Assembly: GCF_010093025.1 (NCBI RefSeq)
Contig: NZ_CP048114.1
Coordinates: 1,736,001 to 1,800,000 of the forward strand
Origin: Edaphobacter sp. 12200R-103
GTDB taxonomy: Bacteria; Acidobacteriota; Terriglobia; Terriglobales; Acidobacteriaceae
Direction: 5' to 3'
Length of the DNA: 64,000 nt
The notes below the pieces were generated by a model. It did no database searches. It had not been told where the DNA came from and was given only the letters and a program-made list of their open reading frames with translations. The position numbers were made by a program, and so were the translations under genes. Below are positions 41,347 to 49,370 of this stretch, one piece after another (the first letter of the stretch is position 1; each line of letters opens with the position of its first letter).

Positions 41347-42605
41347 TGGCACCCCTCGCCGCTCCCGACCAGATCAACCCCGGAATTGACGACGTCGTCT
41401 CTGACTCCGCGCGTCACCATCACGGTAACGATCCCCTCTCTGACCAGACCATGGTCATCAACATGGGACCGCAGCACCCGTCTACCCACGGTGTGCTTCG
41501 CCTCGTGCTCGAGATCGACGGCGAAACCGTCGTCTCCCTTGCCCCTGACATCGGCTATCTCCATACCGGAATCGAGAAGACCTGCGAGGCCAAGTTCTAC
41601 CAGCAGGTTGTTCCTCTGACCGATCGCATCGACTACCTGGCGCCTATGATCAACAACACGGCGTATGCTCTTGCGGTCGAGAAGCTGCTCCAGCTGGAGA
41701 TTCCTGAGAAGGCCCAGTGGCTGCGCGTGCTCTTCAACGAGCTGATGCGCATCAACTCGCACCTGGTCTGGCTGGGAACCCACGCCATGGACATCGGCGC
41801 GCTTACCGTCTTCCTCTACTGCTTCCGCGAGCGCGAAAAATTGCTGCGCATCTTCGAAGCCGTCAGCGGCCAGCGCATGATGACCAGCTACATCCGGATC
41901 GGCGGAGTCAGTCTGGAGCCGCCGCTGGGCCTCTTCGAGGCTATCCGCGATTTCCTTATCGAATTTCCTTCGAAGATCGAAGAATACGAGGCCCTGCTCC
42001 AGAACAATCCCATCTGGATCAATCGCCTCAAGGGCGTAGGCTACATCTCGCCCGAGGACGCAATTGCACTCGGCGTTACCGGCCCCCCGCTGCGCGCTGC
42101 CGGTATCGACTTTGACGTCCGCAAGGCAATGCCCTACTCCAGTTACGAGAAGTTCCAGTTCAACGTGCCGGTCTCGACCGAGAGCGACGTCTGGGCCCGC
42201 TACGTGCTGCGTATGCAGGAGATGCGCGAGTCGGTCAAGATCTGCATGCAGGCACTGGACGGCATGCCGGAAGGCCGCATCGTTGCGGATTCCCCGAAGA
42301 TCATTCTGCCCGACCGCGAGCAGATGAAGACCCAGATGGAATCCTTAATCCATCACTTCAAGATTGTCACCGAAGGATTTGCTGTTCCTGCAGGTGAGGC
42401 CACCAGCTCTGTCGAAGCCGGGCACGGCATGATGAACTACTACGTCGTCTCCGACGGCACCGCCAAGCCCTATCGTGTGCACATGCGCAACGCCGACCTC
42501 GCCAACCTGCAGGCGCTCGAGACCATGTGCAAAGGCCGCCTGCTGGCCGACGTCGTCGCTGTCATCGGATCGATCGATATCGTGTTGGGGGCGATCGACC
42601 GCTAG
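41346..42605 (+). CDS. nuoD: NADH-quinone oxidoreductase subunit D
   Basis: The 49-kDa subunit that lines the quinone site. NMGPQHPSTHGVLRLVLE, the HTGIEK motif and the RIGGVSLEPP segment (quinone cavity) are all present; the C terminus reads VVAVIGSIDIVLGAIDR. An N-terminal extension of about 35 residues (AAPDQINPGIDDVVSD, later HHHGNDPLSDQ) precedes the conserved core. It is followed by a 216-bp gap with two hairpins. Its partner NuoB, which carries cluster N2, is not encoded in the window. Confidence 0.96.
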   Translation: MAPLAAPDQINPGIDDVVSDSARHHHGNDPLSDQTMVINMGPQHPSTHGVLRLVLEIDGETVVSLAPDIGYLHTGIEKTCEAKFYQQVVPLTDRIDYLAPMINNTAYALAVEKLLQLEIPEKAQWLRVLFNELMRINSHLVWLGTHAMDIGALTVFLYCFREREKLLRIFEAVSGQRMMTSYIRIGGVSLEPPLGLFEAIRDFLIEFPSKIEEYEALLQNNPIWINRLKGVGYISPEDAIALGVTGPPLRAAGIDFDVRKAMPYSSYEKFQFNVPVSTESDVWARYVLRMQEMRESVKICMQALDGMPEGRIVADSPKIILPDREQMKTQMESLIHHFKIVTEGFAVPAGEATSSVEAGHGMMNYYVVSDGTAKPYRVHMRNADLANLQALETMCKGRLLADVVAVIGSIDIVLGAIDR

Positions 42606-42717
42606 GAATTGCTTTCCCGGACAGGTAGCTGTGTTCGGAATGAACTGTTGTGGTTTTGATGAGAGATACGATTTGGCCGCGCCAGATCGCACTCTGGTTT
42701 GCTAGACACTCGATCTG

Positions 42718-42815
42718 CCATAGCGGATCGCAACTTGCTTTGTGGTTTTGTTAAGGGCACGACTTTAGCCGTGCCGAAATGTGCGATAGAAGATTCGGGG
42801 CTTTAGCCCCTGAGG
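42718..42815. repeat. Dispersed hairpin repeat, family B (TTTAGC elements)
   Basis: The nuoD-to-nuoE gap holds two hairpins of one style: GGCACG-actttagc-CGTGCC (42756-42775) and GGGGC-ttta-GCCCC (42797-42810). Both have TTTAG in the loop region. The second ends in CCTGAGGTACC, whose GAGG serves as the ribosome-binding site of the next gene. Confidence 0.6.
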
Positions 42816-42821
42816 TACCGG

Positions 42822-43121
42822 TTGGACAATCGACTTCGTACCGAACTTTGGACCTCCTGGGCCTCCCTGCTCCGCTCCTATGCAGCCGCCCACGGACTCA
42901 ACAGCCGGCATCATGCAGTTGTCGAGGTCGGCGCAGACGAGATCACGCTTCGCGTAGCCAACCGCTGGCTTCGTTTTACGCATGATCTTGCGGAAGACAG
43001 CGAAGGAAACCAATCCGCCTTTTCGCTCCTGGAGGATGGAACGGTTAAACTGGATGCAAAGACACAGGAGATGGACCTTGCCGCCGAAGAACTGGCGCGG
43101 GAGATGATGCACAGTGAGTGA
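42822..43121 (+). CDS. 99-residue protein of unknown function inside the nuo operon
   Basis: A small soluble protein starting at TTG six bases after GAGG, where the GAGG comes from the preceding repeat. It begins DNRLRTELWTSWASLLRSYA and contains a beta stretch VVEVGADEITLRVANRWLRF, then an acidic helix DLAAEELAREMMHS. It overlaps nuoE by eight bases, which suggests translational coupling. I recognise no family. An accessory or assembly factor for complex I is only a context-based guess. Confidence 0.7.
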   Translation: MDNRLRTELWTSWASLLRSYAAAHGLNSRHHAVVEVGADEITLRVANRWLRFTHDLAEDSEGNQSAFSLLEDGTVKLDAKTQEMDLAAEELAREMMHSE

Positions 43122-43623
43122 GATCGCCAATTCAATCTTTACGCCCGAGACAGCCGCGCGCTTCGACCGCCTGGTAACCCTTTACCCCGTCAAGCGCTCT
43201 GCCCTCGTCCCCATGCTGCTCTACGCGCAGGACGAGGTCGGCTACGTCTCCGACGCCGTCGTGACCGAGATCGCCCAGCGCCTCGACCTGATGGAGCTCG
43301 ACGTCCGCAACGTGCTCTCGTACTACTCCATGCTGCGCACCAAACCTGCAGGCAAGTACAACGTGCAGGTCTGCACCAACATCTCCTGCATGCTGCGCGG
43401 CGGCTACGAGATCCTGGACCACTGCAGGCACAAGCTCGGCATCGGCCATAAAGAGGTCACCGCCGACAAGCTCTTTTCGCTCGAAGAGGTCGAGTGCATC
43501 GGGGCCTGCTGCTGGGCCCCTGCTATGCAGGTCAACTACGACTTCCACGACAACCTCACCACCGTCAAGGTCGACGAGATCCTCGAGACCTACCGCGCCG
43601 GCAAGGGAAAGGACGTGAAATAG
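43114..43623 (+). CDS. nuoE: NADH-quinone oxidoreductase subunit E
   Basis: The 24-kDa thioredoxin-like [2Fe-2S] subunit. The cluster ligands sit in VQVCTNISCMLRGG and VECIGACCWAPAMQVN. The 169-residue length is normal. The start is GTG, overlapping the upstream unknown gene. It is followed directly by nuoF. Confidence 0.95.
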   Translation: MSEIANSIFTPETAARFDRLVTLYPVKRSALVPMLLYAQDEVGYVSDAVVTEIAQRLDLMELDVRNVLSYYSMLRTKPAGKYNVQVCTNISCMLRGGYEILDHCRHKLGIGHKEVTADKLFSLEEVECIGACCWAPAMQVNYDFHDNLTTVKVDEILETYRAGKGKDVK

Positions 43624-43624
43624 C

Positions 43625-44950
43625 ATGCCAACCCTCGTCTCCCATCCCGACGAAGTCAAAGTCATCAGCCGCCGCTTCGGACAGGGCGCTGCCGACATCG
43701 ACAAGTACATCGAGCTTGACGGCTATAAGGCCGTCCAGAAGGCCATCTCCCAGGGCGAGAATATGGCTGCCTGGATCATCGACACCATGAAGGCCTCCGG
43801 CCTTCGCGGTCGCGGCGGAGCAGGCTTCCCCACCGGCATGAAGTGGTCCTTCGTCCCCAAGCAGTCCGAAAAGCCCAAGTACGTCCTGGTCAACGGCGAC
43901 GAATCAGAGCCCGGAACCTGCAAAGATCACGTCATCTTCCTCCACGACCCCCATGCCGTCATCGAAGGCACCATGATCGCTGGTCTGGCTATCGGCGCGA
44001 AGATGGGCTTCATCTACCTCCGCGGCGAGTACCGCTACCTCCTGAAGATCATGGAGAAGGCCGTCGCCGACGCCTACGCCAAGGGCTTTCTCGGCAAAAA
44101 TATCTTCGGCTCTGGCCTGGACTTCGATATCGTCACCCAGTCCGGCGCAGGAGCCTATGAGGTCGGCGAAGAGTCCGCCCTCATGGAGTCGCTCGAGGGC
44201 AAGCGCGGCGTTCCCCGCATCAAACCTCCCTTCCCCGCAGTAGTTGGCCTCTACGGCGGTCCCACCGTCATCAATAACGCGGAGACCATCGCCTCGGCCC
44301 CGCACATTCTGCTGATGGGCGGCGAGGCCTACGCCAAGCTTGGCTCCGAACGCAACGGCGGAACCCGTCTCTTCGGTATCTCCGGCCACGTTGAGCGCCC
44401 CGGCGTCTACGAGCTGCCTATGGGCTACAACCTCAAGAAGGCAATTTATGACGTCGCCGGCGGTATTAAGGACGGCAAAAAGCTCAAGGCTGTCGTCCCT
44501 GGCGGGTCTTCCTGCCCGGTCCTGCTGCCGGAAGAGATTGACGTAGGCCTCGACTTCGACCAGATGGGCAAGGCCGGAACCATGCTCGGCTCGGGCGGCA
44601 TCGTTGTCCTCGACGAGACCGTCTCCATCGTCGAGTTCGCCCTGCGCACCATCGCCTTTTACCAGCACGAGTCCTGCGGATGGTGCATCCCCTGCCGCGA
44701 GGGAACGGACTGGATCAAGAAGACCCTGACCCGCGTCTACAACGGCGGCGGCAGCAAGAAGGATGTCGCCAACGTGCAGTACCTCGCCGAAAACATGATG
44801 GGCCGCACTTTCTGCCCACTCGGTGATGCAGCCGCCATGCCGACACTCGGCTTCGTCAAGAAGTTCCGCAAGGAGTTTGAAGACTACATCGAGGGCCACA
44901 AGGCCGGAACCCCGATCATCACGGTCGAACAGCTCGTAGGAGCGCACTAA
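43625..44950 (+). CDS. nuoF: NADH-quinone oxidoreductase subunit F
   Basis: The 51-kDa NADH-binding flavoprotein subunit. The NADH motif GLRGRGGAGFPTGMKW, the FMN motif VNGDESEPGTCKD and the [4Fe-4S] motif ESCGWCIPCREGT with a distal cysteine (RTFCPLGD) are all visible. The 441 residues match the family. It forms the dehydrogenase module with nuoE and nuoG. Confidence 0.97.
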   Translation: MPTLVSHPDEVKVISRRFGQGAADIDKYIELDGYKAVQKAISQGENMAAWIIDTMKASGLRGRGGAGFPTGMKWSFVPKQSEKPKYVLVNGDESEPGTCKDHVIFLHDPHAVIEGTMIAGLAIGAKMGFIYLRGEYRYLLKIMEKAVADAYAKGFLGKNIFGSGLDFDIVTQSGAGAYEVGEESALMESLEGKRGVPRIKPPFPAVVGLYGGPTVINNAETIASAPHILLMGGEAYAKLGSERNGGTRLFGISGHVERPGVYELPMGYNLKKAIYDVAGGIKDGKKLKAVVPGGSSCPVLLPEEIDVGLDFDQMGKAGTMLGSGGIVVLDETVSIVEFALRTIAFYQHESCGWCIPCREGTDWIKKTLTRVYNGGGSKKDVANVQYLAENMMGRTFCPLGDAAAMPTLGFVKKFRKEFEDYIEGHKAGTPIITVEQLVGAH

Positions 44951-44953
44951 GCC

Positions 44954-47332
44954 ATGCCAGACGTAACCTTCACCGTAGACGGCAAACAACTCACCGCACC
45001 GGCCGGAACGCTGCTCATCGACGCCTGCAAGTCCGCCGGCATTGAGGTTCCTGCCTTCTGCTACTATCCCGGGCTTTCGCTGCAGGCCGCCTGCCGCATG
45101 TGCGTCGTCCGCATCGAAAAGATGCCGAAGCTCCAGACCGCCTGCACCACCCCGGTCGCCGAGGGCATGGTCGTCTCGACCGAGACCCCCGAAATTGCCC
45201 AGGCTCGTAAGGCCACCCTTGAACTTCTCCTCGGCAATCATCCCCTCGACTGCCCTGTCTGCGATGCAGGCGGCGAGTGTGAGTTGCAGGACATGACCTT
45301 CAAGTACGGTGCCGGCACAAGCCTCTATGCCGAGGCCAAGAACCACCGCGAAGAGCAGAAGTGGTCGCCGGTCGTCTACTTCGACCGCCCACGCTGCATC
45401 CTCTGCTATCGCTGCGTTCGCATGTGCGGCGAAGGCATGGACGTCTTCGCGCTCGGCATCCAGAACCGCGGCTCCTCCGCCGTCATCGCTCCCAACATCC
45501 CGGCGCAGCAGTCGCCTGACAACCTCGCGCACCTCGACTGCGAGCAGTGCGGCATGTGCATCGACGCCTGCCCTGTCGGGGCCCTGACCTCCGGAGCTTA
45601 CCGGTACAAGACCCGCCCCTGGGAGATGAACCACGTCGCCACCGTCTGCACGCATTGCGGCGACGGCTGCAAGACCACTCTCGGCGTGCGCTCTACCTCC
45701 GACGGCGCCGAGATCGTTCGCGGCGACAATCGGGACAAGTCCGGAATCAATGGCGACTTTCTCTGCAACAAGGGGCGCTACGCCTTCGACTTCGCCAATT
45801 CGCCGGACCGCATCACCGCACCTCTGGTCCGGCAGTCCGACGGATCCCTCAAGCAAGTCTCCTGGGAAGAGGCCTTCGCGCATGCCGGTAAGAGACTGCG
45901 CGAGCTGCGTGATAGCCGCGGCGGCAAGTCCATCGGGGTGATCGGCGGTAACCGCCTCACCAACGAAGAGGCTTACCTCCTCCAGAAGTTCGCCCGCACG
46001 GTACTCGGCACCAACAACATCGATCACCACCGCACGGCTGACTACGTCACCTTCGCTCAGGCACTCTCGGGTCAGCAGGGACGCACCGCCTCCTGGCGCG
46101 ATACCCAGAGCTACCCTGCCGTGCTCCTCGTCGGCGGAGACCCAACCAACCAGGCTCCCGGCACGGCCTGGAACCTGCGAACCGATGTCCGCCTGAACAA
46201 AGCGCGCCTCTACGTCGCCAATACCGGCGAGATCAAGCTGCGCCGCCAGGCAAAGGCATTCCTTCAGCTGGCTCCCTTCGGGTACGGCGCTCTTGCCGCC
46301 TACCTCGCGGGCGACGCCGCATCCTCCTCAAACGCCGCCTCCGATACCTCCGCCCTCGATACCTTCCGCGAGGCCGTCAAAGCCGAAGAGAAGCTCCTTA
46401 TCCTCATCGGTTCAGAGCTTCGTGGGGCTGGCCTCAAACGCCTCATCGAGTTCGGCCTCACCATTCCGGGTGCGAAGTTCGCCCTGCTCTCCGACTATGT
46501 CAACTCGCGCGGCGCCGCCGACATGGGCCTGCTACCCGATATGCTCCCCGGGTACGTTCCGGTCACCCATCCAGGTCCCTTCGCCGAGCACAACGCGCCC
46601 ACAACACCCGGCCTCGACATGCTCGAGATCTTTGAGGCTGCCGGACGTGGGGATCTCTCAGCGCTTTACGTCGTCAACTCGAACCCCGTCGCCCGCTACA
46701 ACATCGATCCCGCCGCCCTGAAGAATACCTTCGTGGTCGTGCAGGAGATGTTTATGACGGAGACCGCGCAACTGGCCGACGTTATCCTCCCAGCGGCAAA
46801 CCTCTACGAGAAGGGCGGCTCGGTCACCAACAGCTACGGCGATCTGCAGCTTGTCCAGAAGGCCGGCGATCGCGCCGGCGTCCGCAGCGACTTCGAGATG
46901 ATCGTACGTGTCGCCGACAAGATGGGAGCCGACATCAAGACGCTCGTGCCCTTCGGAAAAGGTCTTCGCGCCGATATGGGCCAGAGCCGCGGCGCCCAGT
47001 CCGGCGAGGCCGACCGTCATGCCGTCTGGCTGGCCGCCAACAATCTTGAGCCCAAGCTGTCTCCCTTCGATCCCTGGGCTATCCTCGATGAGATTCAGCG
47101 CCTCGTTCCCGGATACGATCTCCTTCGCCTGCAGCTATTGAGCGGCAACGACCAGCATCTGGAACCGGCCGCAGGCGCTGCTGCCACCCCCAACCGCCGC
47201 GATCTTGTACTTCCCTCAGGTGACACGCTCTTCACCTCGGGAACTCTGGGCCGCTTCTCACCAGCGCTCAACGATGTGCAACGCTATCAGGGCGACGAAC
47301 CTCTGATTCAGATCCATACGGCAGCAGAATGA
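44954..47332 (+). CDS. nuoG: NADH-quinone oxidoreductase subunit G
   Basis: The 75-kDa iron-sulfur subunit. It has an N-terminal [2Fe-2S] ferredoxin domain (PAFCYYPGLSLQAACRMCVV), the His-Cys3 cluster (HPLDCPVCDAGGECELQD), two [4Fe-4S] groups (RCILCYRCVRMCGEG; CEQCGMCIDACPVGAL), then the molybdopterin-oxidoreductase fold that is catalytically inert (from about residue 225, CTHCGDGCKT). The 792-residue length is in the family range. Start ATG four bases after the nuoF stop region. Confidence 0.96.
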   Translation: MPDVTFTVDGKQLTAPAGTLLIDACKSAGIEVPAFCYYPGLSLQAACRMCVVRIEKMPKLQTACTTPVAEGMVVSTETPEIAQARKATLELLLGNHPLDCPVCDAGGECELQDMTFKYGAGTSLYAEAKNHREEQKWSPVVYFDRPRCILCYRCVRMCGEGMDVFALGIQNRGSSAVIAPNIPAQQSPDNLAHLDCEQCGMCIDACPVGALTSGAYRYKTRPWEMNHVATVCTHCGDGCKTTLGVRSTSDGAEIVRGDNRDKSGINGDFLCNKGRYAFDFANSPDRITAPLVRQSDGSLKQVSWEEAFAHAGKRLRELRDSRGGKSIGVIGGNRLTNEEAYLLQKFARTVLGTNNIDHHRTADYVTFAQALSGQQGRTASWRDTQSYPAVLLVGGDPTNQAPGTAWNLRTDVRLNKARLYVANTGEIKLRRQAKAFLQLAPFGYGALAAYLAGDAASSSNAASDTSALDTFREAVKAEEKLLILIGSELRGAGLKRLIEFGLTIPGAKFALLSDYVNSRGAADMGLLPDMLPGYVPVTHPGPFAEHNAPTTPGLDMLEIFEAAGRGDLSALYVVNSNPVARYNIDPAALKNTFVVVQEMFMTETAQLADVILPAANLYEKGGSVTNSYGDLQLVQKAGDRAGVRSDFEMIVRVADKMGADIKTLVPFGKGLRADMGQSRGAQSGEADRHAVWLAANNLEPKLSPFDPWAILDEIQRLVPGYDLLRLQLLSGNDQHLEPAAGAAATPNRRDLVLPSGDTLFTSGTLGRFSPALNDVQRYQGDEPLIQIHTAAE

Positions 47333-47361
47333 CTTCGATACAGGAGTAAAAAGTTAAAACC

Positions 47362-48432
47362 GTGAGCCACCTCACCGAATTTCAGACATTTCTGCTGCTC
47401 TCGATCCTCAAGATCGTTGTCGTGCTCGTCATTACGCTCACGGCGGTGGCGTACACCGTCCTGCTCGAGCGCAAGGTTCTTGGCCGCATGCAGAATCGCT
47501 GGGGACCTTCGCGCGTCGGCCCCTTCGGTCTTCTGCAGCCGCTGGCCGACGGGATCAAGCTCTTTCTCAAAGAAGATCTGATGCCGCTGGCCGCCGAGAA
47601 GCCGCTCTTTGTCCTTGCGCCCATCATTGCACTTACCTGCGCGCTGATCTCCATTGCCGTCGTGCCGTTCGGCGCAGTCACGCATGTCACCGCCAATGGA
47701 ATCAGCGTCGACATGGGAACGATCGCCGACATCAACATCGGCCTTCTGGTGATCCTCGGTATTACCTCCATCGGGGTCTACGGCATCGCCCTCTCGGGCT
47801 GGTCTTCGAACAACAAGTTCGCCCTGCTCGGATCGCTCCGCGCAACTTCGCAGATGATCAGCTATGAACTCGCTCTCGGCCTGTCGCTCGTGGGAGTCGT
47901 GCTTCGCGCCGGTTCGCTGCGTCTCCGCGACATCGTCGCTTCTCAGTCCGGCCACGGGGCTCTTTCCTGGAATATCTTCGGCGGCTTCCAGATCGTCGCC
48001 TTCTTCATCTACCTGATGGCCGCCTACGCCGAGACCAATCGCGCACCTTTCGACCTCCCCGAGGCCGAATCCGAGCTGGTCGCGGGCTATCACACCGAAT
48101 ACTCTTCGATGAAATTCGCGATGTTCTTCATGGCCGAGTACGCCAACATGATCACCGTCGCCTGCGTGGCTACCCTGCTCTTCCTGGGCGGACCAACCAG
48201 CCCCTTCGGCAACCTTCTGCCCACGCCTTCGAATGTAGTCATCGCGGCTATCCTTCCAATCTTCTGGTTCGTCATCAAGGTTCTCGCTTTTCTGCTGCTC
48301 TATATATGGGTTCGCGCTACGGTACCCCGTTTCCGTTATGACCAGCTCATGGCCTTCGGCTGGAAGTTTCTGCTTCCTGTCGCCATCCTCAACATCATCG
48401 CCACCAGCCTCGTCCTTGCGTTACGCGGATGA
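47362..48432 (+). CDS. nuoH: NADH-quinone oxidoreductase subunit H
   Basis: ND1-type membrane subunit that connects the quinone site to the proton path. Family blocks include LLERKVLGRMQNRWGPSRVGP, LQPLADGIKLFLKED, and AETNRAPFDLPEAESELVAGYHTEYSSMKFAMFF. About eight helices over 356 residues. GTG start, with AGGAG unusually far upstream. nuoI normally follows but is absent; a 101-bp gap with a hairpin stands there instead. Confidence 0.96.
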   Translation: MSHLTEFQTFLLLSILKIVVVLVITLTAVAYTVLLERKVLGRMQNRWGPSRVGPFGLLQPLADGIKLFLKEDLMPLAAEKPLFVLAPIIALTCALISIAVVPFGAVTHVTANGISVDMGTIADINIGLLVILGITSIGVYGIALSGWSSNNKFALLGSLRATSQMISYELALGLSLVGVVLRAGSLRLRDIVASQSGHGALSWNIFGGFQIVAFFIYLMAAYAETNRAPFDLPEAESELVAGYHTEYSSMKFAMFFMAEYANMITVACVATLLFLGGPTSPFGNLLPTPSNVVIAAILPIFWFVIKVLAFLLLYIWVRATVPRFRYDQLMAFGWKFLLPVAILNIIATSLVLALRG

Positions 48433-48438
48433 GTCTCC

Positions 48439-48468
48439 GGCTACCTGCTTTACAATCAACAGGTAGCC
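48439..48468 (+). other. Hairpin between nuoH and nuoJ
   Basis: GGCTACCTG and CAGGTAGCC pair over nine bases around a 12-base loop, in the gap where nuoI is normally found. It may be an attenuator, an RNA processing site or a weak terminator; CTCAAAAGTTTG follows without a U tract. Confidence 0.45.
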
Positions 48469-48533
48469 CTCAAAAGTTTGCGCTGTATCGAATGATTCAA
48501 GCGATTCACTGAAAAAGGAATCTGCGGAGCATC

Positions 48534-49040
48534 ATGCAACTGGCACTGTTCATCATCTTTGGTCTGCTCGCCGTGGCTGGAGCCATCAACTTCCTGCTGC
48601 AGCGGCATCCCATTAATTCGGCGCTCTCGCTGGTCGTGGTCATGATGTCGCTGGCCGTTCTCTACTGGTCGCTTGGGGCTGAGTTCCTTGCCGCCGCACA
48701 GGTCATCGTCTACTCCGGCGCCGTCATGGTGCTCTTTGTCTTTGTCGTTATGTTGCTGAACGCGGGCAAAGAAGAGCGCACTCATGGGAGCCGTGCCGCC
48801 TACCTGGCCGGGATTCCCGGGGCTGCGGCCATCTTCTGCCTGCTCAGCTTCATCTTTCTGAGCAACGGCCGCGCATTCGGCTCGACCGATCTCACCAATC
48901 ACCTTACAAACTCGGTCAACAACATCGCCGAGATCAGCCGGGTCCTGTTCCGCGATCTGCTGCTGCCCTTTGAGGTAACCAGCGTTCTGATCCTCGTCGC
49001 CATCCTTGGAGCCGTCGTGCTCGCGCGAAAGGAGCAATAA
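48534..49040 (+). CDS. nuoJ: NADH-quinone oxidoreductase subunit J
   Basis: ND6-type membrane subunit with five helices in 168 residues. Typical marks are [21 protein letters not shown] (here [14 protein letters not shown]) and the [17 protein letters not shown] block with the pi-bulge region. It closes with an alanine/valine-rich helix and a basic ARKEQ end. nuoK follows seven bases later. Confidence 0.95.
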   Translation: MQLALFIIFGLLAVAGAINFLLQRHPINSALSLVVVMMSLAVLYWSLGAEFLAAAQVIVYSGAVMVLFVFVVMLLNAGKEERTHGSRAAYLAGIPGAAAIFCLLSFIFLSNGRAFGSTDLTNHLTNSVNNIAEISRVLFRDLLLPFEVTSVLILVAILGAVVLARKEQ

Positions 49041-49047
49041 GACCAGT

Positions 49048-49353
49048 ATGACCGTTCCCATCTCCTATTACCTGGTCCTCGCCGCTGTGCTCTTCTCCAT
49101 CGGCGTCGCCAGCTTCCTGATCAAGCGCAACATCATCACCATCTTTATGTCGATTGAGCTGATGCTCAACGCCGTTAACCTGACCTTTGTCGCCTTCGCC
49201 CACATGTGGCACCAGATCACAGGGCAGATCTTTGTCTTCTTCGTCATGGTGGTCGCCGCTGCCGAAGCCGCCGTCGGACTGGCAATCATCATTGCAATCT
49301 TCCGTACCCGCCAGACCCTCAACGTTGACCAGGTCAACCTGCTGAAAAACTAA
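49048..49353 (+). CDS. nuoK: NADH-quinone oxidoreductase subunit K
   Basis: ND4L-type subunit of 101 residues. The two buried glutamates are in the usual helices ([12 protein letters not shown] and [13 protein letters not shown]). The ATG before [10 protein letters not shown] is chosen; a longer in-frame start lies within nuoJ and is rejected. The AAAGGAG upstream sits in the nuoJ stop region. Confidence 0.95.
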   Translation: MTVPISYYLVLAAVLFSIGVASFLIKRNIITIFMSIELMLNAVNLTFVAFAHMWHQITGQIFVFFVMVVAAAEAAVGLAIIIAIFRTRQTLNVDQVNLLKN

Positions 49354-49370
49354 GGACACGAGATTCGCTG

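Noticed and set aside
43904..46030. Long reverse-strand open frame of 708 codons across nuoF and nuoG
   Set aside because: It is the antisense shadow of two well-supported genes with strong third-position GC bias. It has no domain, signal or ribosome-binding site.
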